From Thermoplasmata archaeon (GTDB lineage: Archaea; Thermoplasmatota; E2; DHVEG-1), in NCBI GenBank assembly GCA_003649715.1, contig QMSS01000048.1, positions 1 to 9,685 of the forward strand: a stretch of DNA of 9,685 nt. The letters are read 5' to 3'. Below are positions 1-5,878 of the stretch, one piece after another. How positions within the stretch are numbered: the stretch's first letter is position 1; every line of letters starts with the position of its first letter. Under the pieces are notes generated by a model. The model made no database searches. It was not told the origin of the DNA and saw only the letters and a program-made list of their open reading frames with translations. Position numbers and translations under genes: made by a program.

Positions 1-1484
1 ACCTCGACTGTGCGTTTCAATGTCTTTGTTCTCTTGAGAACTGTTCTGACAGTATCTTTGTATGCGCTTCCATCAACTGCGATAACAGCTAGGTCTGATG
101 AATCCCAGTTGTTTACTGCGATTTCAGCTGCAGCTTCAACAGGATCAGATGGCACTTCATATTCATATGGTGTTTTTCCATGTGATGCAAGATATGTCTC
201 CCAGTCATCTAGGAGATATTGTGTTGTGTCGTCAACTGTTCCACGATCTTCATCTTCACCAAACCAGTTTGTAGGTGTCTCATCACCAGTGTAAACAATG
301 GGGGAGAGATATCTCTCACCATTCTCTAGGTAGTTGCAGGCTGGTATAGATGCTAGATATCCGTATTCGTCTTTGTTACTATCAGGATCATTTGATATTT
401 TGAATGTTTGAGCTATTGGTGTTATCTGCGGCTGCGGCACAGGTCCTGGTGGCTCTGGAGCAGATGGCTCTAGGCTGAAACTAAGGTTATATGCACCAGA
501 ACCATATGTGTAGTATTCCCATTCTGTAGGCTGAGGTATATCTGTGTATCCAGGGAATATTTTGATTCTTACACGCCACTGTCCAGATACATCAGCCGGA
601 TACAGTAACTCATCGTCATAATAATAGTTTTCACTGTACACCATGTCTCCACTCGGATTGTACAAATATATGTCAAAATCAGATAGAATCGCTATGGTCT
701 TCATTTTCAGAACAAAATGTATTCCCTGACCCTCATTTACACTGAACTTGTACCAGTCCTCCTCATCATTCATATCAAGGTATCCATCAAAACTACCTGG
801 TGATATCAGCGTGGCAGAGGCAAAACTGTCACCAGCATCGCTGCCAGTGTCAGCATCATTTTGTCCAATAAGGTCTACATCAAAGGAGTATTGTCCTTCT
901 CCTGAGCCACTGACATGAGATATGCATATAAACCATTTCCCAGTATAGTCAGCAACAAAATCTATGTGTTCAGCTTGGCTACCCGGGTTAGAGGAGGATG
1001 CTCTCTCATTCTCATTTTTATCCCATAGACTGAGATCATAATTGTAGCCCATGGGAGGCACAAGAGATATGTCGATTGTTTGTCCCCTGCAGACTGAGAA
1101 GTAATACCAGTCCTCATCATCACCTGAGGCACCAAGCTTACCAGTTCTCCCACGACCTGGTGTGTCATCTACCATTTCACCAGGATATATAGCATTTGAA
1201 TGTGATATATCATCCCCCGCATCTCTTCTATAACCTGCATCGTCATAGTCATTGGCCAACGTTTGTAGCGGTGGTTCCAGAACATATCTTCTATCCAGGA
1301 TGTATGACTTTGTATCCAAAAATGCATCATCTGTCTCTCTATCACCATAAGAATTGCTATTCTTCTCTACAGAAAATTCATGCGTTTTGTGTGTACTTAG
1401 AGATCCCACGGTTCCCAAGAACATTGTTCCTATCAAAAATGCAACTAGAATAACAGCCTCTATTCTAACTAACTTATAATTCAT
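1..1484 (-). CDS. Secreted protein with two PPC-like domains, 3'-truncated by window edge
   Basis: The minus frame opens at ATG 1484-1482 and stays open to base 1, giving 494 residues with no stop, so the C-terminus lies outside the window. Residues 1-30 are a signal peptide or anchor (a short basic start, then a hydrophobic stretch about 8-27). Two similar beta modules follow, about 78-206 and 209-338. Each has a DAGD lead-in, a DxxDWYxF strand and a YxxxF closing strand, the pattern of pre-peptidase C-terminal (PPC) domains, which are usually found on secreted proteases and surface proteins. A Pro-rich linker (339-353) leads to a third module (about 354-494). That module has a YLSPIVYTGD strand, a DDWETYL helix, a DPVEAAAEIA helix and an AVIAVDGS strand, and I cannot name it with confidence. 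Many Asp/Glu residues suggest calcium binding or an acidic surface. The part that would show any enzymatic role is missing. The RBS is GGGGGAAC, 6-13 nt before the ATG. The frame and residue count were checked codon by codon at both ends. Confidence 0.85.
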   Translation of the reverse strand, partial: MNYKLVRIEAVILVAFLIGTMFLGTVGSLSTHKTHEFSVEKNSNSYGDRETDDAFLDTKSYILDRRYVLEPPLQTLANDYDDAGYRRDAGDDISHSNAIYPGEMVDDTPGRGRTGKLGASGDDEDWYYFSVCRGQTIDISLVPPMGYNYDLSLWDKNENERASSSNPGSQAEHIDFVADYTGKWFICISHVSGSGEGQYSFDVDLIGQNDADTGSDAGDSFASATLISPGSFDGYLDMNDEEDWYKFSVNEGQGIHFVLKMKTIAILSDFDIYLYNPSGDMVYSENYYYDDELLYPADVSGQWRVRIKIFPGYTDIPQPTEWEYYTYGSGAYNLSFSLEPSAPEPPGPVPQPQITPIAQTFKISNDPDSNKDEYGYLASIPACNYLENGERYLSPIVYTGDETPTNWFGEDEDRGTVDDTTQYLLDDWETYLASHGKTPYEYEVPSDPVEAAAEIAVNNWDSSDLAVIAVDGSAYKDTVRTVLKRTKTLKRTVE

Positions 1485-1489
1485 TTTTT

Positions 1490-1497
1490 GTTCCCCC
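1490..1497 (-). promoter_or_regulatory. GGGGGAAC leader element / RBS of PPC-domain gene
   Basis: On the minus strand GGGGGAAC sits five A residues before the ATG at 1484. Only its G-run can pair with an archaeal anti-Shine-Dalgarno (CCUCC). The same layout, GGGRGAAC plus 5-6 A plus ATG, precedes the caspase-like gene at 8798. Confidence 0.5.
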
Positions 1498-1545
1498 AAA
1501 CAAACAAGTCTCTTTTTTGTATTTCTATCGTTATATTGTTACCAT

Positions 1546-1577
1546 CTTATATATATGTTTCGGATATTATATATATA
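1546..1577 (-). promoter_or_regulatory. Archaeal promoter (BRE/TATA) of PPC-domain gene
   Basis: Read on the minus strand, CCGAAA (1563-1558) is followed by CATATATATAAG (1557-1546), a good BRE plus TATA arrangement. It would place the transcript start near 1525 and give a leader of about 40 nt that contains the GGGGGAAC element. A second TATA-like run lies at 1577-1567, so which box is used is uncertain. The TTTGATCA repeat array lies just upstream. Confidence 0.55.
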
Positions 1578-1586
1578 CGGTTTTCA

Positions 1587-1620
1587 TTTGATCACATTTT
1601 GATCATGTTTTTGATCATGT
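1587..1620. repeat. Three tandem 11-bp TTTGATCA repeats upstream of a promoter
   Basis: Units are TTTGATCACAT (1587-1597), TTTGATCATGT (1598-1608) and TTTGATCATGT (1610-1620), with one extra T between the last two. Each core TGATCA is palindromic, and the cores start 11 and 12 bp apart, close to one helical turn. The array sits 10-43 bp upstream of the second TATA-like run of the minus-strand PPC-domain gene. That position and phasing fit a cooperative regulator site. Each unit also contains a GATC, a common methylase target. The repeats are seen directly; the regulatory role is inferred. Confidence 0.6.
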
Positions 1621-1846
1621 TATAGAGGTCTATTTAACTAGAGGAAGAGACCGGGATAGAGGAAGATAACAAGTCTACGTACACTAATGCAGTATAGCTG
1701 TGGTATATAGTAGCAAGCTAATGAAAATAAAAAAACTGTGAAATAGTAGTAGAAGTAGAAAATGATTTACAGTTAGATATCAGAGTAGAATAGTTTTGAA
1801 AGCATTAAAGCCAACTGTTTTTTAATGGAGCAAGGGGGGTTAACCT
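1621..1846. other. Intergenic stretch with no gene seen
   Basis: Between the TTTGATCA array and the stop of the methyltransferase gene I see no credible ORF or RNA gene. It holds a 10-bp direct repeat TAGAGGAAGA (1639-1648 and 1657-1666, 18-bp period), a run of TAG/GTA-like triplets near 1744-1758, and an A-run at 1724-1735 that could end the minus-strand methyltransferase transcript. Confidence 0.5.
1724..1735 (-). terminator. Possible T-rich terminator of methyltransferase gene
   Basis: The minus strand reads TTTTTTTATTTT here, about 110 nt beyond the methyltransferase stop. Archaeal transcription often ends at T-runs without a hairpin. No stem is visible, so this rests on composition and position alone. 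Confidence 0.3.
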
Positions 1847-2461
1847 TTATCTTTTTTGTTTTTTTGTCAATAATAGAGATTTATAGTCCATACCAGCAGG
1901 ATGTTCTGAATATGATTTGATAGAAAAACTGTCATAAAGTTTTTCTTGCCTAAGAATCTCTTCGATATCATTCTTGATGTCTCGGCATATCATTCTAACA
2001 TCATCTCGTACATGCTGTGACAAATTTTTTAGAATCTGTTCTATAGGCCAGACGTTTGTTGCTAGTATAATCACATCAAAAGTATCTACTGGGTAGAATG
2101 CTCCATCACCATATCTCACATCTATCATTTCTGATAGACCTAACTGTAGAATCTGAGACCTTGCTATTTTGCATGCATTCATGCTGTTGTCTATTGTTAC
2201 CACCTTAGCCTTCGTCTCCTCTGCTATTATTATTGGCGTGGATGGTAATATGCCACATCCGATAAAGAGTACTTGATCATCAGATGATATCCCAGCCATT
2301 TCTATCTCTTTTAGAACAATTTTTTTTCTGTAATCTATAAGGGATCTGTAGAGAGGCTTTATTTTTCTGGCCAATGTTTCAAGAAACATGAATTTATAAC
2401 ATATTATTTTTCTTCTTAGATTGATGGTGTTTAGGATATGTTTTTTATTGTTTTTCAACAA
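1847..2461 (-). CDS. Nicotianamine-synthase-like class I SAM-dependent methyltransferase
   Basis: A 204-residue cytoplasmic protein with a Rossmann methyltransferase core. The SAM-binding motif I is VLFIGCGILPST (about 64-75), a form typical of nicotianamine-synthase-like proteins rather than the usual GxGxG. The acidic ribose-binding residue is D91 in VVTIDNS, an acidic loop YGDG lies at 117-120, and the motif IV strand is FDVIILATNVWP (128-139). The N-terminal helical part (about 25-55, rich in Lys/Arg) probably contributes to the substrate site. The substrate cannot be read from the sequence; archaeal relatives include nicotianamine-type metallophore enzymes and many uncharacterised members. 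The start is a TTG: two adjacent TTG codons (2461-2459 and 2458-2456) follow GAGGGAT at 2473-2467 with 5 or 8 nt spacing. The first ATG (Met25, 2389) has no RBS. The gene is divergent from the DUF1614 gene. Confidence 0.8.
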   Translation of the reverse strand: MLKNNKKHILNTINLRRKIICYKFMFLETLARKIKPLYRSLIDYRKKIVLKEIEMAGISSDDQVLFIGCGILPSTPIIIAEETKAKVVTIDNSMNACKIARSQILQLGLSEMIDVRYGDGAFYPVDTFDVIILATNVWPIEQILKNLSQHVRDDVRMICRDIKNDIEEILRQEKLYDSFSIKSYSEHPAGMDYKSLLLTKKQKR

Positions 2462-2466
2462 GATCT

Positions 2467-2473
2467 ATCCCTC
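2467..2473 (-). promoter_or_regulatory. RBS deciding a TTG start for the methyltransferase
   Basis: GAGGGAT on the minus strand lies 5 nt before the first TTG and 8 nt before the second. It supports TTG initiation over the ATG at 2389, which lacks any purine-rich leader. Confidence 0.6.
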
Positions 2474-2693
2474 TATTTAGCTAGATAAGTTGTTTTTTTT
2501 GAGTAGGATGAAATGGAGAGTAATAATGATGTATGCTTTTTTATTTGATGTAGTTTTTCTCTGATTTTTTTAATAATTTAAAACATACCTGTATGAGAAT
2601 GCAGGTTTTAACAAAGAAAAAATCATAGTAACATTGAGTGGGAGAGATGAATTTTTGTTTTGTCCTATTCTTTGAATTTTTTGGTGAGTATTT
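2474..2693. other. Divergent intergenic region, promoter of methyltransferase not resolved
   Basis: This T-rich gap must hold the minus-strand promoter of the methyltransferase. Candidate TATA-like stretches on the minus strand are around 2547-2537 and 2583-2567, but neither has a clear BRE. No ORF or structured RNA is apparent. Confidence 0.4.
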
Positions 2694-2737
2694 ACCAAGA
2701 ATTTATAAAACATGTTTTTTATCTCATGCTCTGAGGG
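2694..2737 (+). promoter_or_regulatory. Promoter and RBS of DUF1614 gene
   Basis: A BRE/TATA-like element, ACCAAGAATTTATAAAA, spans 2694-2710, predicting a transcript start near 2730. GAGGG at 2733-2737 is then a Shine-Dalgarno 7 nt before the ATG at 2745. The ATG at 2712 would lie upstream of the transcript start, so it is unlikely to be used. This gives a very short leader of about 15 nt. Confidence 0.6.
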
Positions 2738-2744
2738 TTTTCTG

Positions 2745-3458
2745 ATGTCTACTGCTGTATCACTGACTCAAATGGGTTTGTATCTCTTGTACATATTTCT
2801 ACCTATTTTTGTTATATACATTATTTATACCACTATTACTAAGGCCTTTGAGTATCTGGGTTTTTCTTCTGCTGAGGCATTGATAATTGTTTTAGTCTCA
2901 TCTATCTTTGGGTTTTTTGAAATCCATGTTTTTGGATTTAATTTATCTAACATTTATCTTTTTACTTATGGTAGATGGGTAGTGAGTATTAACACCGGTG
3001 GCGCAGTTATTCCTATATTACTCAGCACATATCTCGTTTTTAGAAAAAAACTTTCTATGGCAAAGGTTTTTATGGGAGTAGCTGTTGTATCTATGATAAC
3101 CTTTTTTGTCACATCTCCAGATCCTGCTCGTGGTATAGTGTCACGGTTTCCATTTTGGCTTCTTCCCGTCGTATCTGCAAGTTTGATCTCAACAATTCTG
3201 TTTTGGAGAGATTTCCAGAGAGCAGCACCGTTTGCCTATGTCTCTGGAACATTAGGGGTGCTGATAGGTGCTGATTTTCTGCACCTCATAGAGCTGCTCA
3301 ACATGGATGTTATTAGGGAGGTACATGCAGTAATTGGAGGAGCGAATGTTTTCGACATGGTCTTCTTAACAGGAATATTGGCTGTTATTCTCGATGGAAT
3401 ACTTATGTATAGTCAGCGTAAAAAGATGGAAAGAAGAAGAAATCTAGCTGATAAATGA
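2745..3458 (+). CDS. DUF1614 family seven-helix membrane protein
   Basis: A 237-residue integral membrane protein with about seven hydrophobic segments (about 11-31, 45-60, 86-99, 106-123, 136-153, 164-180 and 203-221) and a strongly basic cytosolic tail (KKMERRR). Family hallmarks seen are INTGGAVIP (82-90), PDPARGI (125-131), GADFLHL (175-181) and IGGANVFD followed by FLTGILA (197-213). These Gly/Pro/Asp-rich motifs match my knowledge of DUF1614, a family common in archaea and some bacteria with no established function. Conserved Asp and His inside membrane segments could serve ion or small-solute handling, but that is speculation. I chose ATG 2745 rather than the in-frame ATG 2712 because of the GAGGG RBS and the TATA position. 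The gene is monocistronic and divergent from the methyltransferase, and the two start regions are separated by about 280 bp. Confidence 0.85.
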   Translation: MSTAVSLTQMGLYLLYIFLPIFVIYIIYTTITKAFEYLGFSSAEALIIVLVSSIFGFFEIHVFGFNLSNIYLFTYGRWVVSINTGGAVIPILLSTYLVFRKKLSMAKVFMGVAVVSMITFFVTSPDPARGIVSRFPFWLLPVVSASLISTILFWRDFQRAAPFAYVSGTLGVLIGADFLHLIELLNMDVIREVHAVIGGANVFDMVFLTGILAVILDGILMYSQRKKMERRRNLADK

Positions 3459-3471
3459 AAAAAATGATTTG

Positions 3472-3561
3472 TTTTATATAGAAAAAATTGGTGGAGGTGT
3501 GGACAACTGGATGTGCCCTTGGATGGGGGTTTTATTGGGTTGCATAAAAAAGTTTTTTTGA
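3472..3561 (+). other. Possible mini transcription unit with 16-codon ORF
   Basis: In sequence order: a TATA-like TTTTATATAG (3472-3481), a strong Shine-Dalgarno GGAGGTG (3493-3499), ATG at 3511, a 16-codon ORF MCPWMGVLLGCIKKFF ending in TGA 3559-3561, and a T7 run (3553-3559) at its end. The peptide would be hydrophobic with a cationic tail and two Cys. A GTG start at 3498 gives another short frame. A transcript start about 25 nt after the TATA would fall near 3502, past the Shine-Dalgarno, so either the ORF is read from a longer transcript or the match is chance. The 16-codon length carries almost no coding signal on its own. Confidence 0.25.
3553..3559 (+). terminator. Possible T7 terminator after DUF1614 region
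   Basis: A run of seven T follows AAAAAAG in the plus strand about 95 nt after the DUF1614 stop. It is the first strong T-run there and fits archaeal T-tract termination. No GC-rich stem is needed or seen. Confidence 0.35.
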
Positions 3562-3704
3562 TGGATAGAGGTGATTATATTGATTTTTATTCCCCCCCTT
3601 ATTTTTTGTGATTCCATTGGATAAGTACATCTCTCTACAACTGGCATAAAAGAATTTTAGATTGTAAACATAAAAAATTAGTGACTTTTTATCTGTTATC
3701 TTTT
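3562..3704. other. Gene-poor intergenic stretch
   Basis: This AT-rich stretch holds AGAGGTGAT (3567-3575), an SD-like sequence with no convincing ORF after it (a TTG at 3580 gives only 14 codons), and a C7 run (3592-3598). A 70-codon minus-strand frame (3744-3532) crosses it but has no RBS and biased low-complexity composition, so I do not annotate it. Confidence 0.4.
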
Positions 3705-3720
3705 CGAAATACTTAAATAA
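3705..3720 (+). promoter_or_regulatory. BRE/TATA promoter upstream of the coiled-coil-MBF1-YrdC-MetAP operon
   Basis: CGAAAT (3705-3710) followed by ACTTAAATAA (3711-3720) is the best archaeal promoter match on the plus strand in this gap, with a predicted start near 3742. It would give a leader of about 110 nt that includes the 21-bp palindrome. A second TATA-like box, TTAAATTATA (3799-3808), would give a leader of about 25 nt and place the palindrome upstream of the promoter. Confidence 0.5.
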
Positions 3721-3722
3721 AC

Positions 3723-3739
3723 GCATAATATATTTATGC
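3723..3739. repeat. Inverted repeat GCATAA-N5-TTATGC
   Basis: Six-base arms (3723-3728 and 3734-3739) flank TATAT. It begins just after the BRE/TATA element at 3705-3720 and would cover the predicted transcript start side, so it could be an operator, or simply a bidirectional TATA element. Confidence 0.35.
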
Positions 3740-3760
3740 CGCATCCCCTTTCTTAGGGTA

Positions 3761-3781
3761 TTTAGAATCTGAGATTCTAAA
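3761..3781. repeat. 21-bp perfect palindrome, candidate operator
   Basis: Ten-base arms TTTAGAATCT and AGATTCTAAA surround a single G. A one-base centre is more typical of a dimeric repressor site than of an RNA hairpin, and no T-run follows on the plus strand. It lies between two candidate promoters of the five-gene operon. Its core, AGAATC-N3-GATTCT, recurs at 8773-8787. Confidence 0.6.
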
Positions 3782-3853
3782 AAACAAAAAAAATTAGGTT
3801 AAATTATAGCTTAGTTGTTGTATCCAAAAGAGAATTTGTTCAAGAGGCTTAAA

Positions 3854-4729
3854 ATGGATGATACCAAGTCTTTAGAGGAGATGAAAAAAAAGAAAGATGA
3901 ATTCCAGATTAAAGCAAATGAGTTGAAAAAAAAGAGAGATGAACTACATCTGCAGTCTAAAAGACTTGCTGGGGAGAGAGACGAGCTAAATTCTAAGATC
4001 AGAGAACTACGTAACAAAATAGGTGAACATAAGAGACGAAGAGATGAATTTAATGAGAGAGTAAAACATGCTAAGGAGCAGAGAAATGAGGTCAACAAAA
4101 AACTTATCGCTGTTAAAAAAAGGATAAAGGACCTAGAAAAACAGAGGGAACTAAGAGTCGGAGTAAATCTGAATAGACTTAAGCAAAATCTGCGGAAACT
4201 AGAAAACGAGCAAATGACACAGCCGATGTCCTCTCAAAAGGAAAAAAAACTGATCGAAACAATAGCTGAGCTACATAAACAAATTAGGGAGCAAGAAGAA
4301 CTGCTAAACAAAGATCCAAGGTTAAAAGAAGCATTAGAGGAAGAAAAAATACTCCGGCAGAAGGCAGAAAAACAACATGAGCTTGTAGAGAAGCTTGCTA
4401 AACGTGCTCAAGAAGAACATCAAAACATGATAGACCTGCTAAAATCAGTAGACAACATGGTGAGAAGAGTAAATGAGATACAAGAAAAAATTGTTATGAC
4501 TAAAATAGAAGCTGATAAGATACATAGGGAGTTTATCGACCATGTGAACAAGATACATGAGCTAGAAAGACAGATAACCAAGATAGAGTCAAAACAACGT
4601 AGAAAGAAAAAACTTGCAGAGGTCACCACCACACAAAAAGAAGCAATAGACATATTTGAAAGATTCAAAAGAGGAGAAAAACTCAGCACCGAGGACCTCA
4701 TGATTCTGCAAAAAGCAGGTCTGCTATAA
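3854..4729 (+). CDS. Archaeal coiled-coil protein (COG1340 type)
   Basis: A 291-residue soluble protein, almost entirely charged heptad-like coiled coil. A first long helix (about 5-120, very rich in K/E/R) breaks at a Pro-containing turn (MTQPMSS, about 121-127). A second coil (about 128-250) follows, then a basic KQRRKKK patch and a compact C-terminal tail ending FKRGEKLSTEDLMILQKAGLL, of which the RGEKLSTEDL part is the hallmark I recall from archaeal COG1340 proteins. The molecular function of that family is not established; a scaffold or ribosome/nucleic-acid contact is only a guess. ATG 3854 is preferred over an upstream in-frame TTG at 3815 because AGAGG (3843-3847) lies 6 nt before it. 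It is first in the operon, with 58 nt to the MBF1 start. Lys-rich A-runs in the DNA may cause frameshift artefacts in draft assemblies, but the frame here is intact. Confidence 0.8.
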   Translation: MDDTKSLEEMKKKKDEFQIKANELKKKRDELHLQSKRLAGERDELNSKIRELRNKIGEHKRRRDEFNERVKHAKEQRNEVNKKLIAVKKRIKDLEKQRELRVGVNLNRLKQNLRKLENEQMTQPMSSQKEKKLIETIAELHKQIREQEELLNKDPRLKEALEEEKILRQKAEKQHELVEKLAKRAQEEHQNMIDLLKSVDNMVRRVNEIQEKIVMTKIEADKIHREFIDHVNKIHELERQITKIESKQRRKKKLAEVTTTQKEAIDIFERFKRGEKLSTEDLMILQKAGLL

Positions 4730-4770
4730 AAAAATGGTTTTTTTGAAAAAAAAATCCTTTCCACATATTT

Positions 4771-4778
4771 GGAGGAGG
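4771..4778 (+). promoter_or_regulatory. Strong RBS selecting TTG start of MBF1
   Basis: GGAGGAGG is the best Shine-Dalgarno among the operon genes and lies 9 nt before TTG 4788. An in-frame ATG at 4734 has no RBS and would add 18 residues not expected in MBF1. Confidence 0.7.
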
Positions 4779-4787
4779 AATCCCATC

Positions 4788-5264
4788 TTGCAATGCGAAC
4801 TCTGCGGCAAAGAATGTAGAAGCTGTAAAGCAGCTGTTGTTGATGGAGTTAAAATGATGCTCTGTCCAGATTGTATGAGACATGGCGAGGGAACAAAAGA
4901 AATCATTACACCTGCCAATGTAGAAAAATTTGTATTAGAAAGAGTGAAAAAAACCAGGGTCAAAGACATCTACGAAAACATGAACAAAGAACTAATATCA
5001 GACTGGCCACAGGTCATAAAAGAGGCAAGGATAAAAAAGGGGCTAAGCAGAGAAGAACTAGGATTCCGCATAGGAGAAAGAACAGTTATCATTGCAAAGA
5101 TTGAAAATGGTGATCTACGTCCATCAGATAAGATGATAGAAAAACTGGAAAAAGAACTAGGCATATCCTTACTAGAGGAAGTAAAAGATATATCAGTCAG
5201 CAGCCGTTCCTCCACAACAACGGGATTAACCATAGGTGATCTGCTAAAAACAGAAAAAAAATAA
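4788..5264 (+). CDS. Multiprotein bridging factor 1 homologue (zinc ribbon + XRE-type HTH)
   Basis: With the TTG start, the protein is 158 residues and begins M-Q-C-E-L-C-G, just as archaeal MBF1 proteins open with their zinc ribbon. Zinc ligands are C3/C6 and C26/C29 (CPDC); an additional CxxC (C10, C13) lies between them. A basic linker (about 47-70) precedes the helix-turn-helix domain (about 73-131: WPQVIKEAR, LSREELGFRIG, then IAKIENG and LEKELGI), and a short Ser/Thr-rich tail follows. In eukaryotes MBF1 bridges activators and TBP and also guards reading frame at collided ribosomes; archaeal MBF1 is reported to associate with ribosomes. This supports a translation-linked role, in keeping with the YrdC and MetAP neighbours. 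The gap to the YrdC gene is 13 nt. A T6/A9 tract (4738-4754) upstream could partly terminate or slow transcription between the coiled-coil gene and this one. Confidence 0.9.
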   Translation: MQCELCGKECRSCKAAVVDGVKMMLCPDCMRHGEGTKEIITPANVEKFVLERVKKTRVKDIYENMNKELISDWPQVIKEARIKKGLSREELGFRIGERTVIIAKIENGDLRPSDKMIEKLEKELGISLLEEVKDISVSSRSSTTTGLTIGDLLKTEKK

Positions 5265-5277
5265 AAAAAGAGAGTTT

Positions 5278-5877
5278 ATGCATAAAAAATTTAACTTAAC
5301 AGACACAGTTAAGGCTCTAGAAAATGGAGAAATAATTGTTTACCCCACAGATACACTATATGCATTAGGTGCTGACATCTACAATACCGAAGCAGTAAAA
5401 AAGGTGTTCAAAATTAAAAAACGTCCATTTTCTATTCCACTACCTATTGCAGTAGCAGATCTCCAATGGATTAAAAAAATCGCATTAGTAAACAACACTG
5501 CATGGAAACTAGCTGAACATTTTCTGCCAGGACCATTAACATTAGTGCTACGTAAAAGAAAAGACACAAAACTAGACATAGTCACAGCAAATCAAAATAA
5601 GATAGCCATTAGGATCCCCAATAACAAGATAGCACTAAACATATTATCCCATTTCGGACCACTCACAGCTACAAGTGCAAACATACATGGCAAAAAAACC
5701 CCACATGTTATAAACGAGATAAAAATGCAGTTTAGTGAGCATAGAGATATAGCTCTTTACATCGACTATGGACATCTAAATAGTAAACCATCCACCATAA
5801 TGGACCTAACATCTGAAAAACCTGTTATAATACGTAAAGGAGTAATCACCAAAAAAAATATTCTGGATGTGATCTAG
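5278..5877 (+). CDS. L-threonylcarbamoyladenylate synthase (YrdC/Sua5 family)
   Basis: A 199-residue cytosolic enzyme that condenses L-threonine, bicarbonate and ATP into threonylcarbamoyl-AMP, the donor used by the KEOPS complex to make t6A37 on tRNAs decoding ANN codons. YrdC-fold motifs are YPTDTLYALG (22-31), the KIKKRP...PL basic loop (45-56), PGPLTLVL (84-91), IRIP (111-114), TATSANIHG (130-138), STIMD (172-176) and IIRKG (184-188). The length fits a YrdC-only protein; the extra C-terminal domain of longer Sua5 proteins is absent, although many archaea carry that longer form. The RBS is weak (AGAGAG just upstream), which suggests coupling to MBF1 translation. Only one base separates the stop from the MetAP start. 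I am confident of the family; the choice between Sua5-like and YciO-like rests on the intact KRP and SAN motifs. Confidence 0.88.
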   Translation: MHKKFNLTDTVKALENGEIIVYPTDTLYALGADIYNTEAVKKVFKIKKRPFSIPLPIAVADLQWIKKIALVNNTAWKLAEHFLPGPLTLVLRKRKDTKLDIVTANQNKIAIRIPNNKIALNILSHFGPLTATSANIHGKKTPHVINEIKMQFSEHRDIALYIDYGHLNSKPSTIMDLTSEKPVIIRKGVITKKNILDVI

Positions 5878-5878
5878 G

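Noticed and set aside
1639..1666. TAGAGGAAGA direct repeat
   Set aside because: Two 10-bp purine-rich copies in an AT/purine-rich gap with no gene or promoter placed to use them; recorded in the intergenic entry only.
2147..2158. 12-base match TAGAATCTGAGA to the palindrome at 3761-3781 inside the methyltransferase gene
   Set aside because: Only one arm and the centre match, with no inverted partner, and it is in coding sequence; likely chance.
2712..2744. Upstream ATG for the DUF1614 gene
   Set aside because: It follows the TATA element by only a few bases, so it should lie upstream of the transcript start, and it lacks an RBS; the ATG at 2745 has GAGGG.
3532..3744. 70-codon minus-strand ORF between DUF1614 and the coiled-coil gene
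   Set aside because: No Shine-Dalgarno at usable spacing, low-complexity Lys/Phe/Tyr/Asn-rich composition expected from AT-rich DNA, and it crosses two promoter-like elements. It could be real but nothing supports it.
3811..4098. Minus-strand frames opposite the coiled-coil gene and the rest of the operon
   Set aside because: Ser/Leu/Phe-rich translations are the mirror of Lys/Glu/Arg-rich coding; they have no RBS and no family features.
4734..4787. ATG 4734 as MBF1 start
   Set aside because: No RBS, and it adds 18 basic residues before a motif that normally starts the protein; TTG 4788 has GGAGGAGG.
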